Positions 46,939 to 58,397 of a stretch of DNA of 64,000 nt are shown here, piece after piece. This stretch comes from Buddleja alternifolia. Lineage: Eukaryota > Streptophyta > Magnoliopsida > Lamiales > Scrophulariaceae. Numbering within the stretch: the first letter of the stretch is position 1; each line of letters starts with the position of its first letter. The translations under genes and the position numbers were made by a program. Under the pieces are notes generated by a model. It worked only from the letters and a program-made list of their open reading frames with translations. It was not told the origin of the DNA and did not search any database. The stretch spans positions 7,507,134 through 7,571,133 of the forward strand of contig CM033401.1 in the NCBI GenBank assembly GCA_019426215.1, read 5' to 3'.

Positions 46939-46970
46939 CTAGTCGTCGTGGCACACTCAATGCGTGTGCA
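46939..46970 (-). mobile_element. Helitron 3' terminus
   Basis: On the minus strand a hairpin (GCACACGCATTGAGTGTGC) is followed by CACGACGA and CTAG, then T, the Helitron 3' end signature. The homologous site in unit 2 (near 63650) has lost the hairpin. The 5' end of the element was not found, so only the terminus is annotated. Confidence 0.5.
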
Positions 46971-47746
46971 ACTAAAAAATATTGATGAAAACAACATATT
47001 TAGAATATTGCATTTTAATTCATGTAAAATCAATTAAAGTAGATCTATAAAATTTCGGGCTAAAGAAGAAATCATTACCATTTACATTCTAATATTGATC
47101 TCTTCCATTACTTGAGTGTAAAAGGATTATATATCGAGTTTAATTTAACATAGAAAAAAAAGTTAAATTCTCATTAATTGTAAACTTAGTTGCTAACCCA
47201 GTGTGTTTTGGATTTTTCAATAATTACTAATTACTAACGATTATATTATTAATGAAAACAAAAGAAAACATTGTATCAAGAGTTAAAATGACTAAATGAT
47301 GTTTCATTTAAAATAAAAAATCTAACAACAAAATTACATGGTTTTTCGTTCGGAACCTAGAACTAGAATGTATGCATATATATGAAACGAATATGACATA
47401 TAATTGACTTGAAACAAATATGTTGAAGATAATAATACCTCGTAGCCTACGATACACGGATACGAAATAAGTCAAATCTCAAAAGTTTAGGATATGATAC
47501 GTCGAGGATACGTGTATGAATATGCAAGTATAATATTTAAAAATAAAATTGATTCAATAAATATTAACATAAATAATTTTTTGTCTAGTTCTTTAAATTT
47601 ATTTATCATTTGTTAACTTTTATGTTTTAAGTTTTAACAAAAAATCAAAAATATTATCTTTTTTTCTATTTTAGTCCAAAAAGTATGATATAATATTAAA
47701 AAAAATTACAAATATTATCTTTTTTTTTCTACCATCACAACGGGTG

Positions 47747-47930
47747 TTTTTTTTTTAATGAAATGGTTACATCATTACATAGAATATCGAATTAATTATC
47801 ATCAATATGCAAACTAGGAAAAATGAATTACTATATAAGTAAGGGATCAACCCACACATGTGGTGGGATCACCCAAGGTCTCTAAGCATTGTGCTTCAAT
47901 CTTACCACTAGATCAAGACATCATTGACCA
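47747..47930 (-). mobile_element. tRNA-derived SINE (unit 2 copy)
   Basis: Minus-strand SINE with a TCTAGTGGTAAGATTG A-box region, a damaged B box and an A-rich tail (T run on the plus strand at 47747-47756). It is the orthologous partner of 39401-39595. The flanks are tandem-repeat sequence, so the target duplication is hard to fix. Confidence 0.65.
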
Positions 47931-47935
47931 TAATG

Positions 47936-48770
47936 TGTGATTTTCTTAACAAGTATATATCGGAATAATTATAAGTTTAGAAAAATCAATATATGGTGAT
48001 TTTATGTGGATCTTATTCTTAATAAGTGGACAATTATAATTGTTCATGAACCCATTCATCCTGTGACATCACAAAAGTATTAAGGAGTATCGAAGCAACT
48101 ATGAGTTGTAAAAGTTAGTGCATGATGGTTTACGTGAATGTTCATACGTGGACACGTATAATTGTCCATGAACCTGCAGATCATGCGATGTAGGGTCAGG
48201 GGCGGACCTCTATGTATTTGAGGGGGAGGGGGGGGGCGCTAATTTTTAATATAGATATATTTTTAAATTTTAATTTGTAATTTACATTAATGCTCCCCTC
48301 AAATTATTAAAGTGCCCCCTCAACACCAAATTTTCAATTTTTATCTGGAATTTTCAGCTTAGAAGTTGTAATTGAACTTAGTTTCTTATTATATTTTTTC
48401 TCATAAATATAGCGTACTGTACCGCGGGGGGCTTGTCCTTAAATCCTTCGTCTATTTGGCAAAAGACAAATTGTATAGCTATATCACAACAATCTCGCCC
48501 CTTCGGTCATTCCTGGTGCCCCCACTGACATTAGATCCTAAATCCGCCACTGTGTAGGGTGATTCTTAAGAAGTATCAAAGTAACCATGAGTTATAAAAG
48601 TCAATCTATGGTGTTTCAACGTGAACCTTAGTATGTGAAGAATTATAATTGCCTATGAACTCGTGAATCCTATGACATCACAACGGGTGATTCTCAAGAA
48701 GTATTGGAACAACTAGCTATAAATTTATAAAAATTAGTATATATGATGGTCTCATGTGTATCTTAGTATG
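47936..48770 (+). repeat. Degenerate ~128-bp tandem repeat (unit 2), split by a hAT MITE
   Basis: Copies begin near 47950, 48080, about 48572 and 48700. After removing the 364 bases of the hAT insertion and its duplication, the spacing is about 128-130 throughout. It corresponds to 39600-40020. Confidence 0.65.
48197..48552. mobile_element. hAT-type MITE (356 bp)
   Basis: It begins CAGGGGCGGACCTC and ends with the inverse of CAGTGGCGGATTTAGG, the standard CAGNGGCGGA plant hAT terminus. It is flanked by a perfect 8-bp duplication TGTAGGGT (48189-48196 and 48553-48560). Unit 1 lacks it. Confidence 0.93.
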
Positions 48771-49291
48771 TCTAGTTAGAATCAAGCTCATTTACTTTGA
48801 CTTACCGAGCTCATTCTCGATTAGAACAATTTAGCATGTCTCTACTCAATCTCGACTCATGTTCACTCCAATATGGCGCAAATCAGTGGTTTTTAGAGTG
48901 GCAACATGTGAGATACAAAAGATATGGGATAATAAAATATATTTTTCCAATTTGTGATCATGGTTCACGTTTTCCATCAATGATTGATTTGATTTATTTG
49001 GAGTTTTGCTACCTATATGTCATATATACACCAAAAATATATACACCAAAATCGTTTAGAAATTGTGGTCCAACACGGAATCCTATTCAAAATAGTGATC
49101 GAGTACAAAGGATTTGGATAGTTTTCACCGTCGAGGACCCTACCCGATAAGATGCTTCATTTCTGCTTATCTTGAGAATGGAAGAAACCAAATAAAGGCC
49201 ACCTTTGTTTAACTTTTTCTACATAATTTTGGTCCAAGAAGCTAACTTGGTTCAACTTGTGCACGTGCACACTATACAGTTAGTAATTAAT

Positions 49292-49401
49292 CGGAACGGA
49301 TCTTCTATCACACAATGATATCACATTATTATGGGATTGACAAATGTCAATTTAAATTTCACAATAATGTGACACCATTGTGAGATAGAAGATCCGTTCT
49401 G
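49292..49401. mobile_element. Small MULE-type MITE (110 bp)
   Basis: Ends CGGAACGGATCTTCTATC and the inverse of CAGAACGGATCTTCTATC, flanked by the 9-bp duplication GTAATTAAT (49283-49291 and 49402-49410). Same family as 16404-16570. The empty site is in unit 1 near 40550-40558. Confidence 0.9.
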
Positions 49402-49439
49402 GTAATTAATACCTTTTCTTTCCTCAATGTATCTACATT

Positions 49440-49770
49440 GATCTTTTGGACTGCCGACAATTAAAGTGTTGAGTAAATGACGCATGTAATTCTTGAATTT
49501 TTTAATGGACACGTATCATTTAGCAAATGACACTTGTAATTCTCGAATTTTTTAATGGACATGTGTCATTCAGTCGATACAGTGCAATAAAAGATTCTTT
49601 CTGAACGAATAAAGATTCAAAATAGACAATTAAAGTGTTGAGTAAATAACACGTAATTCTTGAATTTTTTAATGGACATGTGTCATTCAGTAAATGATAC
49701 ATGTAATTCTTGAATTTTTTAATGGACATGTGTTATTCAGTCGATACGTAGCAAAAAAAGATTCTTTCTA
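49440..49770 (+). repeat. Tandem expansion of a TTTTTTAATGGACA-containing unit
   Basis: Four copies of a segment around GTAATTCTTGAATTTTTTAA ... GTGTCATTCAG occur here, in two larger repeats of about 180 bp. Unit 1 has a single copy near 40607-40690, so the expansion happened in unit 2. Confidence 0.75.
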
Positions 49771-50135
49771 CATGAATAAAGGTTCAAAATAGGAAAAATA
49801 TTTTTTTTCCTTGAACTTTACACTAGAACAACTTTGCTCCCCCATCTATCAGATTGGACAAAACTATTTGAGTAATAAAATTGAGGAACCAAATTAAAAT
49901 GAAATCCTCCCGTCCAAAATTGCTCAAGTGCGGACATAATTAAAAAGTTGTGCTATATGTGTGTGTGTGGAAATTGCAATATATGGATCTCATAGGATAC
50001 AGCCTATAGGATTTTTTGTTTCATTTTTATAATTGCAAGAATATTTTGCATGAAATCTTTTTTGTATTATTGCAATTTAGTCCCATCTGTTGAAAAGCGG
50101 ATAAAATTTCATGCGTCGCACACATACCCTGTTAA

Positions 50136-50333
50136 GGTTTTTGCGAAATTTATCCAAATTAAGTAATGGTCTCGTCACTCGTGCAAGGCACGTGACCAAT
50201 CTAAGGTTTCTCATTGTCTTTTTAACGGTTGATCGGTTTTTGCGAAATTTATCCAAATTAAGTAATGGTCTCGTCACTCGTGCAAGGCACGTGACCAATC
50301 TAAGGTTTCTCATTGTCTTTTTAACGGTTGATC
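50136..50333 (+). repeat. 99-bp perfect-looking tandem duplication
   Basis: Two head-to-tail copies (50136-50234 and 50235-50333) beginning GGTTTTTGCGAAATTTATCC. Unit 1 has one copy near 43590. The duplication creates spurious repeat-encoded ORFs on both strands. Confidence 0.88.
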
Positions 50334-50833
50334 TGATTAAGAATGCAAGAAAATACGTCTTATGAGATTAATTTTACAAATTTGTCAACAGTAATGCTAA
50401 ATTTGCAACGTTACATATGTCCACATGGAACTGAGTTAGGGGCAAAATGCATATGCTTCACATTCTAAAAACTTTCTATGAAGTATTTCATTAGAAACGA
50501 GACTGACGGATATATTTGAACATTTGAAAAGATTGAGGTGTAATATGCATGCATATATGAAAGCTTTTTTGATTTAGAATCAATCTAGACGTATATGTCG
50601 ATTCAATCTAAAATTTATCAAAATCATATGAGAATTGGTATCATTGATTTGGGAATCACATTATTTTGACAGATCATATGAGATTTGATTTCATAATACA
50701 AATAAACAAACGATTCAGAATGGACATGACTTGACTTCCATTGTTATTATTCTTTTTCGTTTATATAGGTCTCACTATGTCTAGGCTAAATGATCTTTTA
50801 TGTCATCAGAGCCAAAACGTTTACAATAGAGAC

Positions 50834-51652
50834 CATGGTTCAAAGTTTCTTTTCTTTTCCACCGAAATATCCGAAAAGTTTCTGTTTTTCAACTTACGGA
50901 AAAGAAATCACCATGTAGTTTCGAAATTACATTGTTTCCTAGGAAACTCTCAATGTTTCCAAGGTTTCCATGGAAACTCTCAATGTTTCTATGGTTTCCA
51001 TGTTCATTTCCATGGAACATGAAAACTATGAAAACATTGAGAGTTTGGTAATGTCTTTCAAAAAATTTGATCTATCACCAACATATTAAAAGTTTCAAAA
51101 AGATTTCCATGGAAACATTGAAAGTTTGGTAATTCTTTTTTAAAAAGATTTGTTCTATCGTAAATGCAACATAGCTATCAAATCTCTCAATGTTAGGGAA
51201 AAAGGAAAAAGAAGAAGAAGAAATGAAGAGTATTAAGTCTAACAATCAAACAAATATTTATCTCACCGAGGAGCAACTTTTTATCTTGAATCAAACATTT
51301 CCACTTTTCATTTTTTTCACGATAATACTTTTAGAATTTTTTATTTCACAATTTAAGTTACTAAAATTTTGTCGGTTATATGTTTTGTGAATGTTAAACT
51401 TGAATCAGACGTTACCATTTTATTTATTAGTGTAATTTGATCGATTATTGATGTAGATGTATAAACATTTTACACAACTATTATTTTTTGCTAGTGAAAA
51501 GAGGAATCAACTCTTCTTTACTTCTTTTTTCACGGTTTCCACCTTGTTTCCAGCATTTTTCAAGTTTTCCATGATGTTTCCGAAACGTTTCCGATACGTT
51601 TCTTATATTTAAGAACTCAAAACTTATAATCAAAACGAAATTTTAATCCTTG
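50834..51652. mobile_element. Non-autonomous hAT element (819 bp)
   Basis: Flanked by a perfect 8-bp duplication ATAGAGAC (50826-50833 and 51653-51660); unit 1 shows the empty site near 44195. Imperfect TIRs: CATGGTTCAAAGTTTC and the inverse of CAAGGATTAAAATTTC. The interior is filled with TTTCCATGGAAA- and GTTTCC-type repeats in both orientations, the subterminal motif layout of hAT elements, and forms a strong hairpin near 50940-51060. Confidence 0.8.
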
Positions 51653-51872
51653 ATAGAGACGAGTATATGAATACAAGATGATAGTACATTTCAACACAAA
51701 TGATCTTAAACAGGAGATAATAATAAAAACGAAGGATGAATGCTCTCTTACGAGAAAGACTAGAACTCACATACAATAGAGATTAGAGAAATAACACATA
51801 ACTAGTAACTTTAATTTTATAAATATAAGAGATAGATCTTTGTCTGTATCAGAGAACATGGCCACGATGAAA

Positions 51873-53575
51873 AAATAGTCTCCAAATTATCACGTTTGTT
51901 TCATTTACGATCCTAAAGTCAACTTTGTTATCCTACCGTCCACAAAGTTATATTCTCGTCTCATTTTAGTCCTTTCTCGTGATTTTTGATTGGAACTGTC
52001 GGTTGTCAGTTGTACTTTGGTCCCCGCAGTATCAAGTTTTTACCACTTTGGTCCCTAAAACCAAGAAAAACGAGAAAAAATCTATTTTTTTGGCAGTTTT
52101 ACAATCTAACTAATTTTAATTACTGTTATTTAACTAATATAAATTAGTATATACTTATAGGTAATGTCAAATAGAAGGATAAAAAATTAATAAATATTAA
52201 TAATACTACCTTATTTTAATTGTTATTATTAAGCTATATATACTAATAGTCAATGTCTAAATCGAATGATAAAAAATGTTTTTAATCGTTAAATAATTGA
52301 ATGAGTACTTAATCATTCATTTAAATAATTTTAATCATACAAAATAACAATTTTTACAAATTAAAAAACAATTAAGATTGACTTATTTTCGTTTCTAATA
52401 ATAAGATAAGTATTCTATAAAAATAAGTAAAAACTTATTAGCTAATAATTAATTAGACATTTATTACACTAAGAGATTAATTATTTAATGTATAATATTA
52501 ACACTTAAATTACATTTTTATTGGAGAAATTTATATTTATTGTATATTAAATGGATCAAATTCATGTATCTCCAACCAATTGAGAGATATTACTTATTCT
52601 CATGATGAGCTATAAGATCCTCGATTGGGCCAGATGCAAGAACCTTATATTGAGTTGTACAAAATCATGCGTATAAAAGTCATTTCTAAGCATGGCATGG
52701 ATAAATTACTCGATTGAATGTACTAGCATTCTTTGTGAAAAACTAATTTGTTAGTAAGTTGATTACTTTCGAAGTGACTAAGTATCATAATGCAAAGTAC
52801 AGATCTGAAAGTGGCGATTAATGAATATGTTTCTTTTCTTTTTTCTTTTTTTTTTCCTTTTTTTTTCTTTTCTTAACCAATATTATCTGTTGAGATCATA
52901 ATTTTTTCCCAATAAAAATATAATTTAAGTGTTCTGATTATACAATAGAAAATTAATCTCTTAGTCTAATAAATATCCAATTAATTATTCGTCAATAATT
53001 TTTTAATTATTTTACTTATTTTGTTAAAATACTTATCTTATTATTAAAAATTAAAATAAGTCAATTTTAATTATTTTGTAATTTGAAATTGAAATTCATT
53101 AATTGAATGATTAAGTATTTGTAAAAAATAATTAGTATTTTTTATCATTTTATTTAGACATTGACTATTAGCATATATTAGTTAAATAATAACAATTAAA
53201 ATAAGGTAGTTGTTTTATTCTTTTATTTAGGAATTAATTATTAATATACAATAATTTCTTACCATTTTATTAGACATTACCTATTAGTATATACTAATTT
53301 ATATTAGTTAAATAAAAACAATAAAAACAAGGTAGATTGCGAAATTGCCCAAAACAATGCCTTTTCCCGTTTTTTTGGGTTTAGGAATTAAAGTGATACA
53401 AACTTGATACTTCGGGAACCAAAGTGCATTTTTCACTAGAAACCAACAAGTACAACTAAAAATCACTAGAAAGGACTAAAGTAAGACGAAAATATAACTT
53501 CGGGGATGATAGCATAACAAATTTGAATTTAGGGACGTAAGTGAGACAAACATGATATTTCGAGGAGTATAACTT
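51873..53575. repeat. Large inverted repeat: two ~0.65 kb arms around a ~0.4 kb loop
   Basis: The left arm (51873 to about 52526) is the reverse complement of the right arm (about 52908-53575) with moderate divergence. Matching segments include GTTATATTCTCGTCT/AGACGAAAATATAAC and CAGTATCAAGTTT/AACTTGATACTTC. Unit 1 has only the right arm (about 44779-45450). Transcribed, this would form a very long hairpin. It may be a decayed foldback element or an arm copied in reverse. No ORF. Confidence 0.75.
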
Positions 53576-53618
53576 ACATTAACACCTTTACTTTTCTTTC
53601 TTTCTTTCTCTCTACTAT

Positions 53619-54032
53619 GGTTGAAGATATTGGGCCAATATTCAGTCCATAAGTGCGGCCCATTCGTCTAGCCCATGTCCTTGGGGTTAATCCCAATTCC
53701 TTGGGGCTGATTTGCAATAATCTATATATGAAATCCTTAGCCCCAAATCAGACACAACTTATACGCTACTTTCTCTCTCTACAACTCACGCATAACGTTC
53801 AGATTTTTCTTGTGATCTCTCAACTTTGTACAGAAGCTTTGCTTCTTCTTTAGACTTCAAGATTAGATTGTTGTTCTCTTGATTATTGACTAGTGTTCTT
53901 ACTACTATTCGTAGTCTTGTCTCTTTAGGCTTGATGTTTGGAGTTACATTTTCTGTACTTCTTGTTTAGGCTTTTGGTTTGTAATATTTTCTGATTATTT
54001 TTCAATAAAATGTTTTCCTTTAGTTTTTAACA
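53619..54032 (+). repeat. 5' LTR of the outer element
   Basis: It starts GGTTGAAGATATTGGGCC and ends TTTTTAACA. A CTATATATG stretch near 53711 may be the TATA box, and AATAAAATG near 54005 a polyadenylation signal. It is paired with 61454-61866. Confidence 0.93.
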
Positions 54033-54045
54033 TGGTATCAGAGCC
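54033..54045 (+). promoter_or_regulatory. Primer-binding site (initiator tRNA-Met)
   Basis: TGGTATCAGAGCC begins at the base after the 5' LTR. It is complementary to the 3' end of plant initiator tRNA-Met, the usual primer of Copia elements. Confidence 0.93.
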
Positions 54046-54295
54046 GAAAGGTTCTGATTCCCATATGTTTTTCTTGTAATTCTTGGGCCTTCGTTTCGGC
54101 GATTTTTCGTTATTTCGGCGATCTTAGTGAGTTTCGGTTGCTTTTTGTTCGATTCTGGGCTCTTCGCTTCGGCTTAGTCTTTCGCTGGCAGTACTCGTGT
54201 GTTTATCGGTGTTCTTCTCCGATTGGGGCTTTACTTTGATTTTCGACCTTCTGTGGTCTAATCTTGCGACCGAGCTACTGGTTTTTGGTGGTTGC

Positions 54296-55040
54296 TGTAG
54301 GATTTATATTGCATGTGGGTATTTCAAAGAAAAGGAAAAAGACAAATTAATATTAAGCCAATATCAAGTAAGTGGAGATTTGTGAGTTTGACTAATTGAT
54401 ATTATAAACTTGATTTTTGGGATTAGATGAGGATTATATTTCTTTAAATAATCAATTAAATCCCTCTAATTGATTGAGTTTAACAATTTATTTACCTATG
54501 TGATATAAGTCTGCTAATATATATAAGCCCATCCATTTTGTCTTAAGCAGAAGGACGAGAGAAATTTTTTAGCCAAATGTTACGTGCTTGAATACCTATT
54601 TTCTCTAAAAATCAGTCTAACACATTTTAGACCCTTCCACAATGACATCAAAATTGATAAGCCCTTCTTAATGTCTTTTAAACCATTTACTTCACGGCTG
54701 TCAAGAAACTTATTTGGTTTCTTACAAAGATTTATACATACTTTCTACCTATTCATGTCTTTTTCATCTGAGGTTTGAAGAGAACACTAGTAAGGGTTGT
54801 CCACTTGAGATTCCATCATTTCATGTGCATGTATGGTGGAATGGAACTGTTGAATCCTGGAGAGTAATCGCCGTGAAGACTTGTTGCACCGAGTCATCGA
54901 CTCCGAGGGGCAAAAATACTCTTTAGGACAATGCAATTGCATGCCTCAGTTCAACGAGATAAGTTTATTTAACTTTTATTATATTGTTTTTATTTCAATT
55001 CTCCCCTAAAATCACATGTGTGTTTCAATACTTTCCTACA
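54296..55040 (+). repeat. 5' LTR of the nested element
   Basis: Direct repeat of 57652-58392, ending TACTTTCCTACA. It contains the ORF-like stretches that recur identically in both LTRs. Confidence 0.92.
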
Positions 55041-56631
55041 ATCTAAAGAGTATTCTCTGAAGCATGATTTTATATTGATCGCTATTAGTATTATTACCTG
55101 ATATTAGGAAAACTAGTGATATTAATTTGAACACTAACCGATTAAGTTGGTGCTTGTGTTGAAGGTATATTAATTTCAGTGGTTCTATGAGATTTTCCTT
55201 TCCGTGACTGCTCTCTTAACTAATTTGATTGCTAATTGATATTTTAATTGATTAATTGGGCCATCATCATCGTTAGAGACTAAAGTGGATGCAGTAATAC
55301 AACATTGCTCCTTATTCTTTGGAAAATATGTAAATAGTATAATTGACAGTATTTGATGTTATAATTGGCTTTATATCAAAATATATATACAGATCGTTAC
55401 TCACCGGAGGTATAGCAGTATATATATTTAATCGCCATGCTTATAAATGTAAATATAAAATTGTTAAAAATGGAAATCTTTATTAACTAAGTCACAAATT
55501 GACTGAGGTGATTAATTATTTCTTCGATCGTGGTCATTTTTCGAAGATTAATTGTATGATTTGGAATTAAGTGTGAACAGTAATGAAGTGCCTCTAAGCA
55601 TAAATGTGATGATGGAAATTATATTTTTTGAAATCATAGAGAAAGGAGAATAATTATTTGATAATTCTCATGTGTCAGAAATTTAGTTCTTATGTGGTTT
55701 CTGTCATGTGGGGGTTAAACATTTGTGAATCTATGAATACTGGCGTGATCAATGATATACTTACGAGGAAAGAAATTTTTGAGCTGTTATTGCTTAATAG
55801 TTTGAATAACTATGATAATATCTATCTAATTATATTACTGAATTATATTGATGCATAACATGGTAAATTATGGCATGTAAATTTCACTTGGAGATTAAAT
55901 AGCTGTGCATTTTGAAAAATGCTTTAATGATTGATTATGGTAAATGACAACTTTATCAAAGGGAAAAAAAATTAAGATAATTTTGGAGTTTGGACTTCTA
56001 AGAATTGTGTGTCAAAGTCAAGAACATTAAATATGTGAAATTTATTTAACTGCCCTGATTGAATTTGTGGAAATTGGAAAGTACAATTTTTATGGTATGA
56101 GAAAATTGATTTTGTTGAACACTTTAAATGTGGGGGTGCTTGGAGCTAATTTTATTTTGGGAAGCAAAAGGAAGAAAATTATCTCTATATTATGTGGTTA
56201 TTTATGTGGTTATGTTAACCACTTGATGATGTTTACGCCAATAGACATTATCTTATGAATAATCGTGCATAGTCCTTGGAACAATTTGTTAACAACATTT
56301 GAGAAAATTCGATAAATTTGGTCTCATTGACTAAGTACATCCTTTAATGTGATATTGCAACTAAGAAGGGTCTTAAGCAATGATGTATTATATATATATA
56401 TATATATAGTGGAATATAATGGAAGTCCTATGTGTTGGATTGAGTATACCAGTGTCGATATTATATTGTTATGAATATATTCAATCAATAGACTTAAGGT
56501 CCTTGTGCAGATCATTAATTTGTATGTGCCGTGTTCTTAAGTATTTTGAGAGTACCTTGAATTTTATCTGATTTGTTGTATAACAAGAACATAACATTGC
56601 TTCTTTCTGATTATTTGAGACGGAAATCCCA

Positions 56632-57063
56632 AGTGGATTTGTTTTCTCTTGGAAAAAGGATATGATAACTTGGAAATCAAGTGAGGAAACATGTATTACT
56701 AGATTCGCCGAGGAATCAGAGTTTATTGCCTATGATGATGCAACTACTGGGGATGAGTGACTTCCAAAGCTCATAGAGTTGGATATATTTTTGTGGATGA
56801 GACCACTCATATCTTGTTGAGATGAGACCTATCAAAGGCATGTGTTTTTTGTGATTGCCAAGCTACGGTAGCAAAGGCAAGAAGTAAGACCTACGAATGA
56901 GTAGGCACATACTTGAGATATAACACTTTGAGGCAATTGCTAAAATGATGGGACTATATCCCTATTTATTGTGAAGTCGGAGATGAGTCGGCCGATTCTC
57001 TAACTTAGCCACGTAATAGAGAATTAGTGGTAAATACATTGAGGGGGATGGGCTTGATGCCTA
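56632..57063 (+). pseudogene. Copia pol remnant (RNase H end), stop-interrupted
   Basis: Reads SGFVFS, ITWKSSEETCITRF, ESEFIAYDDA, then after stops the primer-grip and tail region ending RGMGLMP, which matches the GMGLKP-type end of Copia polyproteins. TGA and TAG stops and a shift around 56870-56960 make it inactive. This is the only coding trace of the nested element. Confidence 0.8.
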
Positions 57064-57651
57064 TGTGAAAGTTAACAATGATGGTAACCCAACCTATGTG
57101 ATTGGTGACCCCATTAAGTAGGTTCATATGGGTAATAACAAATCATTGATTAACTTACCGAGACACTATCCAGTATACATGTGTTCATCCCTATGGTGTA
57201 GGATAGTGAATTACTACAGCTATGAGGCTGAGCAAAAGCTCTTAATGAATTCATAGCCCTGAATTGGATGGTGTGTTTGACTGTGGTACACACTTGATGA
57301 ATTCACCTATGTGGGTGTAGAGTTGGGGCCGCCTCTTATGACAATTTGGCACGTTCTCTAGAGCACTCATGAAACCGGGAGTGGTGCACGGCCGTAAAAT
57401 GTACCAAATCGCGTCGGATCATCCCTACTTTGAGTGTGATGCGAGTGATGGGTAAATTGATTCACATAAGAGGATGAGGTTCATAGAAATATTTCATTTC
57501 ACCAAGTTCTCATGGATTAACACTCATTTGCTCTATGTACTGGTTCATAGCCCTAAAGGCACCCGTGTTTATGCATTGCACTCTTATATGTTCTCTTCTC
57601 CTTTCATCCTCAATATGGTTGTCTCTTTTTCTTCTGAAATATGTGGGGGAT

Positions 57652-58392
57652 TGTAGGATTTATATTGCACGTGGGTATTTCAAAGAAAAGGAAAAAGGCA
57701 AATATTAAGCCAATATGAAGTAAGTGGAGATTTGTGAGTTTGACTAATTGATATTATAAACTTGATTTTTGGGATTAGATGAGGATTATATTCCTTTAAC
57801 TAATCAATTAAATCCCTCTAATTGATTGAGTTTAACAATTTATTTACCTATGTGATATGAGTCTGCTAATATATATAAGCCCATCCATTTTGTCTTAAGC
57901 AGAAGGACGAGAGAGATTTTTTAGCCAAATGTTACGTGCTTGAATACCTATTTTCTCTAGAAATCATTCTAACACCTTTTAGACCCTTCCACAATGACAT
58001 CAAAATTGATAAGCCCTTCTTAATGTCTTTTAAACCATTTACTTCACGGCTATCAAGAAACTTATTTGGTTTCTTACAAAGATTTATACATACTTTCTAC
58101 CTATTCATGTCTTTTTCGTCTGAGGTTTGAAGAGAACACTAGTAAGGGTTGTCCACTTGAGATTCCATCATTTCATGTGCATGTATGGTGGAATGGAACT
58201 GTTGAATCCTGGGGAGTAATCGCCGTGAAGCCTTGTTGCACCGAGTCATCGACTCCGAGAGGCGAAAATACTCTTTAGGACAGTGCAATTGCATGCCTCA
58301 GTTCAACGAGATAAGTTTATTTAACTTTTATTATATTATTTTTATTTCAATTCTCCCCTAAAATCACATGTGTGTTTCAATACTTTCCTACA
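57652..58392 (+). repeat. 3' LTR of the nested element
   Basis: Partner of 54296-55040; it follows the purine tract and is followed by GTTGC. Confidence 0.92.
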
Positions 58393-58397
58393 GTTGC

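Larger units (their letters stand above)
39388..47730 (+). repeat. First unit of a large direct duplication (unit 1)
   Basis: Collinear with 47731-64000 after subtraction of insertions. Anchors: ACCATCACAA (39389/47731), GATCATGGTTCACG near 40231/48957, the CCTCCCGTCCAAAATTGCTC block (43358/49905), the arm near 44760-45450/52908-53575, and GTGATTGAACATCTTAAA near 45796/62146. Private to unit 1 are a SINE at 40756-40949 and the large MITE at 41133-42965. Unit 1 is non-coding. Confidence 0.88.
54296..58392 (+). mobile_element. Nested, decayed Copia LTR retrotransposon
   Basis: The LTRs are 54296-55040 and 57652-58392 (745/741 bp, TGTAGGATTT ... CTTTCCTACA). Target duplication GTTGC (54291-54295 and 58393-58397). 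The polypurine tract TGTGGGGGA (57643-57650) precedes the 3' LTR. The internal part is only 2.6 kb and retains just a Copia RNase H remnant, so most of gag-pol is deleted. The two LTRs differ at about 20 positions by eye, a slightly lower rate than the outer element, consistent with later insertion. Confidence 0.93.

Noticed and set aside
50077..50365. Repeat-containing ORFs on both strands
   Set aside because: They arise from the 99-bp tandem duplication in open frames and have no homologue signature.
53653..53853. A small ORF inside the 5' LTR
   Set aside because: It is wholly within LTR sequence and is interrupted in the 3' LTR; no coding evidence.
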